Source: Haliotis asinina (taxonomy: Eukaryota > Mollusca > Gastropoda > Lepetellida > Haliotidae). Taken from it: DNA of 64,000 bases. The notes below the pieces were generated by a model that had not been told where the DNA came from, did no database searches, and was given only the letters and a program-made list of their open reading frames with translations. Location of the stretch: the NCBI RefSeq assembly GCF_037392515.1, contig NC_090291.1:1328501-1392500 (forward strand), read 5' to 3'. Made by a program: the position numbers and the translations under genes. Positions 36,195 through 51,100 of this stretch are shown one piece after another (the first letter of the stretch is position 1; every line of letters begins with the position of its first letter).

Positions 36195-39100
36195 CTGAAA
36201 CAGGAACAGAGATCTTTATTACTGCGATAACGTCAAAGAAATGCTGTTTGGATTGTGTGAAGACCGGCGTGAAACAACACTCATTCATAGTTCCCTGTTT
36301 GGCCCAAGTCTGATGAATGTTGTTTGCTTGTCTGTTGAAGTGCACACTATTCTAGTAATATAAAGTGTGCGCCAAGTCAGGGAATTAAAGCAGCATGGTT
36401 GGGATGCTACTGCTGATATGACGTCACACAACCACAGTTTGGCTTCACCACCGGGTTCCCATGTTTGGTTTATGAGGCGTGTGGGTGAGTTCGGTTTTAC
36501 GCTGCAGTTTACGTTGCAATATTCCAACAATATGGCGGTGGGAAACACTAGAAACGGGCTTCACACATTCTACCCATGAGGAATGAAGAACACTCTAACA
36601 CACCCACTCTTAATCCTTGCTCACCAAAATTATTATCATTTTGTTGCTGTTGTTCTAACTGAGTTGATTTTCCTCCATCACTTGACTCTGCTGTCAAAGT
36701 TGACGAGTCAATTTGTTTAAATTTGTGGTTCAACCCGAACTGCATCAGTGTTTCAACCATGTGTTTGTAGTTTGTATATAATCAACTCTTTGTTAGTAGT
36801 TTGTATACAATCAACTCTTGACCTGGCAATCCTGTAATCAGCATCAAGACTTAGTGCTGGACGCACTCCAGCCACTGGAAAGCGGTGACGTCTATCAACA
36901 TAGTCAGAGAGTCTGAGCATCTAATACAGTTAGTCATCCCATACGACAAGATGGGTTGCTGAAGACCAGTTCTTACCCGGATATTCACGGGTGAGTATTA
37001 GAAAAAAAGAAAAACAATTTCACAGTCTTGCAAGACTTGTACTTACTTAAACCGCAGTACATCGGCATCTACTTGGGTGTTTTCAAGATGTTCCGGCTCC
37101 TTCACTCTGTAGATGATGTTGGCAACCTCCACATAGTAGACACCGCGTTTGTGGCCACCTATATCCCCAACATAGATACAAGAGTCATCTCCACAAGGCC
37201 CCACGGCGATATCCTCCCAGTCATTGTTTACAGCATTCCGTATATGGATGGTGGCCATGACGTTTGCTGTCGCCGCCTCCAGCACGTACACCTCGGGAGC
37301 AGCGTGGTAGTCATTGTGCGTGTACAGATAGCCTTTATGTCGCCTGCTGGTGGCCAGACCGGATGCCTGGTTTATTCTGTCGTCCTTAATCCGGTTCAAC
37401 CACTCCGGTGCCCTGAATTCACCTGTGTTATAGAACATGAAATAATTCCAACCTCTCTCAGTGCTTTGATTAACTGACAAAATTTCTCATTTTCAAGTTT
37501 ATTGTTTGTTTTTAGTTTAACGCTGCAATCAACAATATTGCAGCTATATTGCGACGGTCTGTAAATAATCGAGTCTGGACCAGACAATCCAGTGATCAAT
37601 GTCACAGGCATCCACCTTTGCAGTTGTGGAGTGATGACATGTCCGTTAAGTCAGCGAGCCTGACTACTAACCATCAGTCCCCTTTTACGACATACTGGAG
37701 AACAATTATTCCTACTCCGGATCTTCACGATCTTTACTGCACTGATTGTTAAGAGACTGGTTGGTTGTTTCACATCGCACTCGACAACATTTCAGCTCTT
37801 TGGCGGCAATTTGTGCATAACTGAGCCTGGATCAGACAATCCAGTGATCAACATCATGAGCATCGATCTACGCAATTGGAAATCGCTGTAATGTGTCAAG
37901 CAAGTCAGCTAGCCTGACCACCCGATCCCGTTAGTCGTCTTTTACGACAAGCATGAGTTGCAGGAGACCAATTGCAGCTCCACATCTTCAAGGGCGGTTT
38001 CAACTTTACTGAAATAATGTCCATACTTGCCAACTCTCTCGCATTTGATTCGAGACGCACGAATTCATTACTCCTGTCATGCTGTCACGAGTAAGGGATA
38101 AATTTCGCGCCAGGCTGGGTTCATATGAAAAATGAAAATATAGTCGGTCACAAGGGTGTATTCAGACCTACTGGTGTGATTTGTAAGTGACGTTTATGAA
38201 AGGAGAATTTGCAATTTTGTGTTGGTTTTACGGGGTCTTCAAGACCAAACCGTGGAGGATGGCCCTTGGATCCCGGCATATTGAGCATTGCAGTCGTGGT
38301 GTTGGAAGCACCGATAATGTGATATTACTACAATATTGCTAAATTGGCATAAAACTAAACTCACTGACTCCCTCGTGCTGACCGGCAATGGTTACAAGCC
38401 CGGGTGGCCGTGATATTATAAACACAGGCCAAATACAGAGAGCAACTCCTGCTTGTCGTATGAGGCGACTAACGTAATCGGTGGTCAAGCCTGTTGAGTT
38501 TGTTGACACGTCAGCGTGACGCAGTAGCGCAGATAGCTGCGCATGACGTCAATCACTTGACTGTGTGGTCCAGACTCAAGGTGTAAAGCGGTGCTAACCT
38601 TGCAAGAATGCAAGGACTTCTGGATTATATTCCAGAAGATTCACTTGAGTACATTATGCCTGAATCCGATGGGTATAAGTCTATCTATTTTGGACTCAGA
38701 ACAATTACTCAGATATTTGTTGTACGTATGATGTTCATGCATTGAATGGTAGACTATTCAATGACGGTAGGGGAGATTCTACTATGAGCTTTTCCCCTAT
38801 TTTTGTGGTTCTTTAAAATTATATCATTTGCATTATATGTCCGCTTCATGAATCAGGTGATAGACACAATCCCTGACATTACCGAGGCATCTCACTCATC
38901 AACTCGACGACTCCAGATCTGGTGTCACGACAATAAAGCGATCCACGAAACTCCAGCTGGTTTTCGACCAGGATATTCCACGATGGACCAGATGTTTGTT
39001 TTACAATCAGTCATTCAAAAGTATATATCCAAAAGGAATCGAAGGTTCTATTGTTTATTCATCGATTTTTCGAGGGCTTTTGACTACGTTCATCACGATG

Positions 39101-42100
39101 TTTTACCGAAATCTATGGGTATAGGTGATAAAATCCTCAAGGTACGTTTTGACATGTCCGGTTAATTATCAGCTTCTGTGGAATTTTCAACAGGATTCTC
39201 AGAGTATTTCACATGTAACAGGATGTATATTAAGTCCAAAAGTGTTCACTTTGTTTATCAATCAACTAGTCACCATGCTGGAAGTAAATGGTGCTCATAA
39301 TACTTTTATATCAACTGAAATTCCAAATGTATATGCGCTGTTATTCGCCGACGACGTATCAATGATAGTTGATACTATAAAATCCGTGTTCTTGAAGAAT
39401 TTTGTGAAAAAAACTGGAATGAAAATTAACTTAGATAAAACAACAAAAATAGCAGTGTTTCGAAATGGCGTCCCACTGAGGAAATATAAAAAATGGCATT
39501 TCAAAGGGAAATACATGAACGTTATAACACATATCACACATATCTGGGAATTGTATTCACGCCTAAACCTTGGTGGACTAAAGCATTATATGAATTGTTT
39601 CGTATCTTCAGCAACGAAATTAATTTTCAGTATTTATCGTTACCAGTATAATTTGGGTAACTTCAACTATTGTGACATTTTTAACTTGTATGAAAGCATA
39701 GTAGTTCCTATACTATAGCATAGTAGTTCCTATACTATGCTATGGAGCTGAAATATGGGAGACATCATATCGGAAGATTATCGAGACTGTTCATATTCAG
39801 TTCTGAAAAAGATTTCTCGGATTGAGTAAAATTACACGGAACAATACATCCTCGATATCTTCAGGGTATACGTTCCGATAAGTCTCCACTCCACCGTGGA
39901 CACATCTACGGGTCGGCCCGATACTTATATTAGCTCGCTTTGCTGGCTCCGCATTCTCACAGTAGCTAATCAGCAAGGCCGCCGTTACAACCGAGCTTGC
40001 CAGTGTCAACAAAGGTAGCGGTCGCAACTGCGAATGTTTGCAAATTTATAGGTCCGAAAAAATATGTGCAAGAACTGCTTTTACCTCTTTCAGAGAACCT
40101 CTGCATGGTTTGTGTTGCCAAGTATAATCGGTTAGATACTTTAAAAAGCGAAAGTGAGTTGTGATTGGTGCGCTCAACTTATCAGCGTAGACACCTGATT
40201 GGATAAAAAGTCAGCCAAGGGAGGTAATTAATTTATCAGGCAGAGCCGTAGATGCGTCCAGGGTATAGTGGAGACATCGGAACGTATACCCTGGAGATAT
40301 CGAGGATGGGAACAATATGGCTCTTGGAGAATGTAGCAAAACCTACTTACACCTAACTTATATGACTTATATTACATTCTGGTGTAGACTTATCCATCTG
40401 AAACCCTCAAGACTCCCCTACCAAGCCTACTGCATGATTACATCCGTCTCTGATACAGGTCGTTATACTTAGGCTTCTGGGATTCCAAATACACTTTTAA
40501 ACTGGATTTGGGCATATATGGCTACAACACGACACCGATCTGTTCTTACTGGAATTTAAGCAACGACTGAGAGGTAATCTGATTCAGGATTGGCATTCAT
40601 CCCTACATGACAATTCAAAATGTTGCAACTACAAGCTATATAAATTTCCCCTTGAGGTTGAGGTTCTATCGAAACAACTTTAACTTATTAACAGAATCTG
40701 GTCGTCATAAAAATATACCCTGCTGTCAAAGATTATGTGAAATGTGCACAACTAATAACGGTTCATCGAAGATAAATACAATGCTCTCCTGTGTTGTCCC
40801 AAATACCATCATCTACGAAAAACATATATCAACCAATCTTTCTTTGAAAATAACATAGATAGCATAGACTTGCTTAGTTCATGCAATCCAGTGATGCAAA
40901 ACAATCCAAGCTACAGCTATGATCATGTACAAAGAGTTCAACCTACGTCGTGCAACATCGTGGATTTGAAAAGTCAATTTAATGTATGCAATGTACACTA
41001 TCAATGGATTGCAATAATGTATTTTGGGCCTGAGGCCTTATACTGTAAGGGATCTGTCGGTCTGTCTGTCAGTCAGTACTAACCATGTCACGAGGCACCT
41101 ACCACATGATCCTGTGGCTGCGAGTACCCATGACATCCAAAAACACTTGGCATACAGTTTGCCGGTCTGGAAATATCCTGGCTTGCACTTGTAGTACTGA
41201 CGAGTTTCAGTCACTCTTCCACGAACGGCATTTCGTACTTGGGGGGCCAGACCGCATTTTCCTGTAACTGTAAAAGGTAATGATTGTTTATTGTTTGGTT
41301 GTTTCACACCGTACTTAGCAACATCCCAGCTCTATGGCGACGATCTGTGTATAATTGAACCTGGATCAGACAATCCAGTGATCAAGTCCATGAGCATCGA
41401 TCTACGCGATTGGGAACCGATGAAATGTGTCAACCAACTCAACTGGCCTGACCACCCGATCCCGTTAGTCATCTTTTACGACAAGCATTGGTTGCAGGAG
41501 ACCAATTCCAGCTCCAGATCTTCAAGGGCGGTTTCAACTTTACTGAAATAATGTCCATACTTGCCTACATTTGGCTTGTGACTAATGAACTTAATACTCG
41601 TGGCATGCTCTCGCGACAAAAACGTTATGCCAAGCTTGGTACATATGCAAAATACAAAACTATGAATCTGTTACAGATCAGACCAATAGTTCTTAAGACG
41701 CTTTTTAAGTGAATTTGTTCTGAGAAGAGAATTTGCACTTACATGTTGGTTTTACAGGGTCTTGATGCCCGAACCGTGGAGGGTAGTCCTTGCATCCAGG
41801 CATCTCGAGCATTTCGCTATTGAAGACCCGGCTTCAATTCCCCACACGGGTATAATGTGTGAAGTCCATCTCTGGTGTTGGAATACTGCTCAAGGCAGAG
41901 TAATTCTAAACTCATTCACTCAGTACTGACTGGTAAAGGTCACCAACTTCTTTAGGGAAGGGGTTCGGCTTGAAAAGCATCACCCTCAGAAGGGTGGTAC
42001 CCAGGACTCATTGTTCAAATCAATTCAATGGTTAATGGTTAATGGTTAATGGTTAATGGTTAATTGTGTTGCCCCTAAACGTTACTTCTGGTACGTCCGT

Positions 42101-45100
42101 GACGTCATTAGTATCCACATGAGATACGTGCTAGCCTCATTCAAGCTGCATGCCTGAGAGCGCTAGACGGCTGCCAACCTGGCCGTCAGTTGTAGCCTTG
42201 AGAATTGAGAATAGACGCTACCACGAAGTTATACTTGTGAATGTTTGCTATATTTACTTTCACTGTTGACAGTTTTTTATCATGGTTTTGTGTACAACGT
42301 CCATTTATTGTTGAAGATTTATTGTTGAAGGATGACTCACCGGCTTGAAAATTCTCTGAAACGGTATTATCAGAATGTGAATTTTGTGAAAGTTTCATGT
42401 GTGGACTATATGTAAAATGATTACTTTTTAGCACGTAAACTTTATACATTCTGGGACATTTTCATATTTGTGCTTCTGAATGGTGAGCTTGTACTGACTC
42501 CCAGGACACTGAAAAACCCAAAGCAATCAGCGAGCACAGTCACTAATACAAATGACCAGTTTCTCAGCCTGGTCTGGCCTGCTGTCTCTCATAAGATTCC
42601 TTCACAATTATTGAGTACTAGTAATCTTCGTCAAGCTAACATATGCAGAACAAAGGCCATCACGAGGCTGGAATATGCAGTCCAAAGGCCACCAAAAGTG
42701 GCAAGTGAAGTTGGAAAAGGAAACATAGAAAAAACAAAACTAAATGCTGGTTTCTTTTCAGGTGATGATAACAAAGAAAATAGCAAATCAAGTGCTAATG
42801 CTGAAAAGAAAAGTATCAAATCTGTTCACCAGACACCAAAGCATTTGAAAGCCGCGCTGTGGAATACCCAGTTTGTCAGGAAAAAGGCGTTGTAAATGTC
42901 AGATAATGTGCTTGATTACGACTTGGACCTACTGTTTCTAACAGAAACCTGGATAAAACCAGCTGCTGATGAAACGGTCCTGGCTGATCTAGTTCCAAAA
43001 GGATATGAGTTTAAACAGGTACGACATCTAACTCCCATGGGAGAAGGTGTTGGAGATTATACCTAAATAGAATCTGAATATTGAACTTTGTACCTCTTCC
43101 ACTTAACTTCATTTGAACAGATAAGATTTGTTATTTGGACTCAAAGTAGAACAGATAAGGATCGTTATTTGAACTCAAAGTAGAACAGATAAGGATCGTT
43201 ATTTAACTCAAAGTAGAACAGATAAGGATCGTTATTTGAACTCAAAGTAGAACAGATAAGGATCGTTATTTGAACTCAAAGTAGAACAGATAAGGATCGT
43301 TATTTGAACTCAAAGTAGAACAGATAAGGATCGTTATTTAACTCAAAGTAGAACAGATAAGGATCAAAGTAGAACGACGATGGCGACGTGTATCTTCAGA
43401 CCCCTCTTTCGAATACAAATAAGCTTACCATGTATCACTTCCATAATGACTTTTCACTTCTAATAGAAAAAAATGAACACTAGAAAGGTTCAATAAATTG
43501 TATTGGCTGATTTCAATACTCAGTTTATGCATCGCATAGGCCTCATGTCAATAAATGTATTTTAACACATCTACATATGAATAATCACCTGGAGCTGCAT
43601 GCAATCTTGATGACATTAAAATCACTTCATGTGGAAGTTAAAGGTCACAGTGTCAAATCCTTAGTGATGACACAACTGCTATCTCCTGTATCTCTCATAT
43701 GGGAACTAGTCACTCTAAGTTGTGTAATCAGGTTACATGACAGATATGGGAACACTGCATGTCTGGAAATGTTTCGTTGCCTGCTGCACATATGCCTGGT
43801 GTTCAAAATGTTGACTCGCACTTTGAGTCTTGTAAAAATTCGCAAATGATACAAAATGGAAACTGAAGATAAAACATTTCTCTAGAAATTCAAAGTGGAA
43901 ACGACTAGATCAGTATCTTTGACTTATCAAGTGTAACCATACATCTCTGTTTTGACAGACCAAGGGGCGATTGCTGTTGAATGTTTCACTATTTCATGGT
44001 AAGAATATAACTTCTTAAAGCTACTGTGGCGCGATGTTCAGAATATTGGATGTTCAAATCGCTCTAGAAAGTCAAATAACTACAGAATTAAGTTTCAGTA
44101 TTTTACATTAAAACTTGTGATGTCAGGGTTAGTCAGTGTTGTGAGACTTTGGATGTGTAATTACTGAAGCTGTTGAACAATCTAAACCTGCCACCCATGG
44201 TTTGCCAGTAGAGCTTGTGGCTAATGAGGACTGTTACCTTTGTGTGGTTTGGTTTGATACTTAAAGATGTACTTACAAAAGACTGAAACTATATGCCAAA
44301 GACTACATGGCCCTGTGTCATGTGACCCTATCGGAAGGGGGCTCAAGAGTGTGTTACAGAAAGCAGGTACTGATACCAGTGTGTTTAAGGTCAACAGTGT
44401 CACGGCGGCCTCGACTTAAACCGCCTTTAATCATGGCATTCCAGCGGACATTATTATGAAGGTGCGGGTTTTAAAAGAGAGACCACTTTTCAAACATATT
44501 ACCGTAAATGTGTTGTTTCTGTGAAGAATAATGGTTGAGTGTTTTTGAAATCATGTAAGGAGCATGCTGTTTGATGAAAACTGCTGTTGTCTGACATTAA
44601 CATGTCATTCATGATGGAAGTTGTTTGTTTTGTACCCATTTGTCTTCAAATCTCACGTGGATACTAATTATGCCAGAGACCTAGTATAGACTTAACTGAA
44701 CGAAACCTATTTGTAGGTGGAAGTTTGATTATAATTCTAAGTAGTCTCTGAAAGCAATGGAGTATTCACGTGGCCTCCCCAAACACTTGTTTTATCCCAC
44801 CCAAATATGTATACTCCAAAACGTATCCGTTCAATTGTTAAAGAATGACGCTAGCAGGAATTATCTAACGTGAATGTCCCATTCCTTTCAGAGTCGGCGT
44901 AGAATTGCAATGAAACTTGTAGATGTCATGTTGAGTTTTCAGCGTTATAGTTGAAGTGACACTTTTCTCAGGGCTTCTGTTTAAACACTGCCACCTTATA
45001 GCTGGAATATTGCGGCGTGAAATTAAACTCACTCACTCATTCAGTGCTTCTGAGAAGTGTGTCAAATGATAAGTTACGGACTAAGTATTCGGTATTATTG

Positions 45101-48100
45101 GGTATACATTTCCATGTGACAATCTAGATAAGAATACGTTTTTAATATTGGATGGAGTCCATATGCCTCCATCATATCACCACCCTCTCAGATGAACTTA
45201 CTCTTTATATATATAATTTACTTGGAATATTCAACATGAACTTTCAGCCAATGATACAATGTCTCTTTGTATTTGGGTCACGTGATGCTCTTGAATTCAG
45301 CTTTACCTCCAAATCATCTCACGCCTTAATTACTGTGCCCTTTAAAGAGTCTGACCTTTCTTCTGTCACATCGAAATAAAAACCTCAGGGAGGCAGGGAG
45401 ATTAGAGATTAAAAACACAGGCAAAATACGGAAAGCACCCCATGCTTGTAGTGTGAGGCGACAGACAGGATCGGATGGCCAGGCTCGCTGACTGTTTGAC
45501 ACAAACCCCGGGTCGAATTCCCACATACAATATATAAAGCCCTTTTCTGGAGTCCTCTGCCGTGATATTGCTGGAATATTGCTGAAAGCGGCATAAAACC
45601 AAACTCAGTCAGTGGTTGACACATATCATCTTTCCCTGGTGCATAGAGTATAACGTCAATCACTTGATTGTCTGATCCAGATTATTTCCTGACTGTCGTG
45701 ACATAGCTGCAATATTGCTAAATGAGTTGTTAACAAAGTATTGTTACTGTCGTGACATAGCTGCAATATTGCTAAATAAGGCGTTAACAAAGTATTGTTA
45801 CTGTCGTGACATAGCTGCAGTATCGCTAAATAAGGCGTTAACAAACAAAGTATTGTTACGATGGTGTAAAGCAGTTCTAACCATGTCACGAGGCACCTAC
45901 CACATGATTCTGAGGCTGGGAGGACCCATTTCTTCTTTTTACACGTGGCGTACAACTTGCTTGTCTTGAAATACCCGGGCTTGCACTTGTAGTACTGACG
46001 AGATGCAGTCACTCGTTCACGAACGGCATTTCGTACTTGAGGGGCCGGGCCGCACTTAACCCCCTGGATGCCGAGTTTTTTTTCAGGCGCACATTTTCAT
46101 AAAGTTTGAAAAGTGAACGTTGTGCGAGATTTGCGATCGCGTGGCCCAGGTTCTGCGTACGGCTATGAAATTGCACAGACATGTAGAATATTTAATTTCC
46201 TATCCGTTGGTATAAATATAATTGCGGCTACCTCAGGGGTTTGAGAAATAGACACTGCTAAAAGTTGTTCAAAACTTTTGTGTGTGTTCAAAAACAGTAA
46301 ATTTATCGTGCACCAATAAAAGCACTCTGCTACGATTTTTTTAATTTGGCATCTTTACGGAAAGTGTGAGCGAAGAAAATACAGCTTGATATCTGAACGA
46401 CATGAGTGTATATGAAATGGATGTATGTGTTAATGCATAACGTCATACTCACAAAATCAAAAATGACCTGCAATAAATGTCAAAAATCGATTTTCTACTA
46501 TGACGTCAAACGTCGACAGAGAGGTCATGCACGTATAAAGATAAGGGGGCATAACTCAGTTATGGTTTACATTAGATCAATGTAACTCCGATCACATGGA
46601 GAGAATTTGCTGTGGATATGGACAGTATATTTTCGTGATGTTTTGTTCACAGTGAACCAAACTATTCCAATACAAATTTCCCCAATGTGAGAGGATACCT
46701 TTTGGTAGTTTCACAATTTGTAAGAAAAGATGCAAGTGTACTACATCAAAAATCAGGCAATAGCGATTTGGATGTCCCTATCCGATACATATTTTAGTTC
46801 TTAGATTCCCATATTCTCCTGTTTGTGTATATGTATTTTTATTAATTTTCCATCATTATTAACAGAGTAACAGCCACATTTTCAAACGTAATGAAATAAC
46901 TGAAAATAATGCGACATTTTAGTTGACGTCACAGCATGTTTTGTGCATTTTGTGACGTCGGAAAAAGACTACTCTGGTTGCTGATTAGTATATATCTAAC
47001 CTAATTTCCATTCAATGTGTAAAAGATATCGGCTTCTGTGTCAGAATTCAACACTTTTTAGCCAAAATATAAAATGAATGGTTTTATCACTGAAATAGTG
47101 TCCTGAATATATCAACAATTACACGGTTTTACTACATATCTTATTGTGAGCAACACGCGCACCTGCCTAGCATCAATTTAGCTTAAATGAAAATTTCACA
47201 ACACCTGAATATTCATTGAGTATTCATTTAGGAAAAAGACTTTTCTTCTCATGATTATGAAATCAATTCCCTTCATAAGTATGCAATGAAAGGTACAAAG
47301 AGATCGCTTTTTCAGTAAAGAAGTATTAGAAAATGGACGTAATGCTTGTCGAAATTAAGACTTGACCTGATGTATATATTTTTAACAATTTCCGTATAAA
47401 TATTGTTTGAGTTAGACATTCTGCCATCAGATATATTTTAATCGCATTTGAATTGACTTTATTATCGAAAAACAATGATAATGAATCATGAAACGTTTTG
47501 ACAAAGTCGCACCTGGTCAATTAATATTCATAATAGTTTTGTCTATAAAAACGACACAAACCAATACAATGAACAAGACAATTCCTTTAAACAGTAGTAT
47601 GTGTGCCCCTACATTTGCGGCTCCACGTGCTGTCATCGAAGTCTAATGGGCAGCAATGGATGAAGCCGGCTTGAAAAATAAATATGTATTGTCATAAACC
47701 CTACTGACGCAGTTGCAGAAGAACATTTTCGTAACAGTGTAAAACAATATAAAAACCTCGTCGTATCGCTTCCGTTATGCCAGTCTCAGCTTATTTGTGA
47801 ATATGCGCATTTGGTTACAAACAAGAGAAAAGTCCGGTCACGTGATGTGCAAATTAGCCTGTGGCAGTGATGTTATGCTAAGTCGTCACTGCGGCGGAGT
47901 GTGTTTAGTTTCATGATCTGTGGCAAATGAAATCATATTTTTTTTTTAAATTTTAAAGTAAAAATGATATTGTATGATAAATAGGTTATCACACGAGTGT
48001 GTTTTGGGACGGTGTGTAAGGCTCGCTAAATACAATGTTTATTCCCAATGCAGGATATTAACCATCCCAAAACTCACTCGCGTGATAACCTATAATGGCA

Positions 48101-51100
48101 GTATTGTATCAGACAGTGATTCTGACGTCAAGGTATTGCCTTTTATTCCTGTTGAAGGGTTTGCTCAAGATGTCAGGATTGTGTTCTGGAAGACCTCTCA
48201 GGCGTACTCTGCGACCCAGAATGTCCCTGAAATCTGGATTGAAGGCGGACTAAGGTATATCCGTCATGATTTAAGACACCACTAAGAACAAGTCCTTTCG
48301 TTCACGAAAACCCATCTTGTGCTCAAAGGTCATGGCCATATAAAAAACCAACAATCCGATGTAGTCTGTGAGTAATGTACCGTTTTCATTTCAGATCTTT
48401 GTCAAGTGAGAGGCATCCCTATCTCATCAAACATGAGCTTTGCAATCAGTCAGGGAAAACAATAGACGTTCGTCCGACAGGTGGGCCCTTCCCCATAACC
48501 TCAGTTCCAAGAGACGTGGAACTTGGCACCGCGCTTTATGCTCTAGGATAACGGCGGACGTCTGGTCGCCAGGCGGAGTTTCGGCGATTTTGTTGTTGGA
48601 AATACAACGATGTAAACGTCGCTCCGTTTAAATTAATCTTGACATAAAGTCTGTGCAGGGCTGTACACTCCCTTCAAAATGTCACTTTTGGTCAGGTTAA
48701 ACACTGACAGACTTTAGCGACAGTAGTTTTGTGCTTCTAGCCTGCTGGCTAATAGTCGATTGATGACATGCAACATCACTTGCAACAACCTTCGGTGAGA
48801 TGCCAGCATTCTCCGTGCCACTTACCAACATGTAGCAGTTGTTACTTGACAAAACAAAACAGAATTAATTGATTATTTAAACTTCATGTTTGGTTCTTAA
48901 TGAGGGGTCCATGTATGGCATGTGATTTCCATCTTTGATCTTAGCAGGTGCATATTCTAAAACAATATATGATTGCCATGTAGGGTCAAGCAAAAATAAT
49001 TATCATAAGGGACCATTTATACTTACTGGATAGGGGAGTGATAATGATTCAAAGTGGGGTTACCCATTTGTTCTAGGGAGGTAAGCGTTTCATATCGCCG
49101 GTTCTACACATTAGAAAATCTCAGCCGTTTCATACCGCCGGTTCTACACATTAGAAAATCTCAGCCGCCCGACATGGCGGGTGATAAACAACCACACATC
49201 CATCACATCATAACAGACCATTTTAACTTTTGTGTGGGAACTGTAGTGACAGCCTTTTCTTTATTGTATAAGACGACTTTTCTGGGCTACTTCTTGTCCC
49301 TTCTTACAGATGCCATAGTAGCCATCCACACTAACCCATTCCTGTCCCTTTCCCAACGCTAACAGCCCATCATCAACCTCTGTTAAACTGACAGAGTCTT
49401 TAAATACTCGCGAGTGCCTATGATACACACCATTTTGTTGCTGTTGTACACTCCCAACATACCTGTACATGAGTATCTGTTGGTGGGCAGCGTCCACTTC
49501 CCCGTGTCCAGACAGGTGGTTTCCATTTTCTGAATGCTCGAGAAGCCATTGGAACACTTGTACAGACGGATCGTACCCGCGAAGTTGTCTCCAGGCAACG
49601 GCTCGGCACTCTGTAGGTGTGGCAGCTCACCGCAGACTTCTGAAACATGATGAAGCATGCTTCTTCTACTACTTCAACTGCTACCACCACCACCACCACA
49701 GCTACTACTTCAACTGCTACCACCACCGGCTACTACTACTACTACTGCTGGTGCTATTGCTGCTGGTGGTACTCATGCTGCCTTTGCTCTTGCTGTTTTT
49801 ACTGTCAGTTGTTCTGCTCTTTCTGATTTCACCTTACACGTGAAGGACAGGACTACTTATTACTCACTAACACAAGTCTTCTGAGGGGCGGTCCAGGTGC
49901 CCGTGGGGAGACAGTTCAGCAGGATGGGGGTAGTCGGGGTGAAGCCCTCCTTGCATTTATATGTGATCTGTGTGGAATCTTTCGACACCAAAACTGCATC
50001 CTTTAGATCCGGTGGGTCCTTGCAAGTGACTATGGACAACAAGCGAGAGTCAACAGAAGATACTCTGTTAGATCAATCCAACATGTAGTCATCATTACCA
50101 ACATACACTAAAATCAACCCGATCCTCTTTTATGTTTACTTCCTCCTTTTGTAAATTGTTCTACACACGTTTTAAAAGCAAAGAAAGGTTTACCAAAAAC
50201 TACAGCACGTACTAATATCAAATTGACCCTGATCCTTTGTTCACTTTCTACTTTTGTAAAGATGTTTTAGCTTCTACGCGTGTTTTTGACAACGGAGAAA
50301 TATTATCAGCTTTACTACATGGCGACTGTCAGACTGAGGCTGTAATAGCTGAAATAGAAGCACTAATAACATTTCTGGTTAATATCTGGGAAAGAATGCA
50401 ACAGGCAAATCAGTTTGTCCGTGGCACAGTTGTAATCAGCTGAGACGCAGATAATTGGTTGTTTGGTTCAGTGTAAATTATCACTCTCAACTTGTGGAAA
50501 ACACTGAATCAAAATAATCTTTTCTACATTACAAAAAACCCCAATTCTTGAGGTTCATATGAGATGATATGAAGCTGAATGGTGATGAATATCACGTATG
50601 CCTAACGCAGGACTGTCCACCACCTGTGACGATCCGGGTTAGTTATAATTAAGCTTAAGTAAGCCCTGCTTGTAAGAGGTGACTAATTGGATCAGGTGCC
50701 CAGGCTTGCTGACATTTGTCACATGTCATCGTATCCCATGTGCGTAGATTGATGCTCGTGCTGTTGATCACTGGATTGTCTGGTAAAACTAAACTCACTG
50801 TCTCTATTATATGATTAGAAGATGATTGGCACAGAAACATGGATGTGAAAGTAATGATGTTTGGACATGTTGACGACCTCTCGTGACGTCAGAACAACCT
50901 GTTCCGTGAGTATTATATCAGTCCCTAGGTCTATATCAGATCCCTTTTCTACCATTTCATCACTTTATCATGGCACCTCCAAAAGCTGTGTGGGTGAACC
51001 CAATCGTCCCTTGGGGTCAGGTTGGTGTTGGGGATTGGGGTTGGGTTGCTGTTGGGTTGAGGTCGGGTTTTAATGTGTTAGTATCCGTGCAGTCCATGCT

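Noticed and set aside
49657..49884. Leu/Pro- and Val-rich frames
   Set aside because: Arise from ACC/ACT triplet repeats in an intron.
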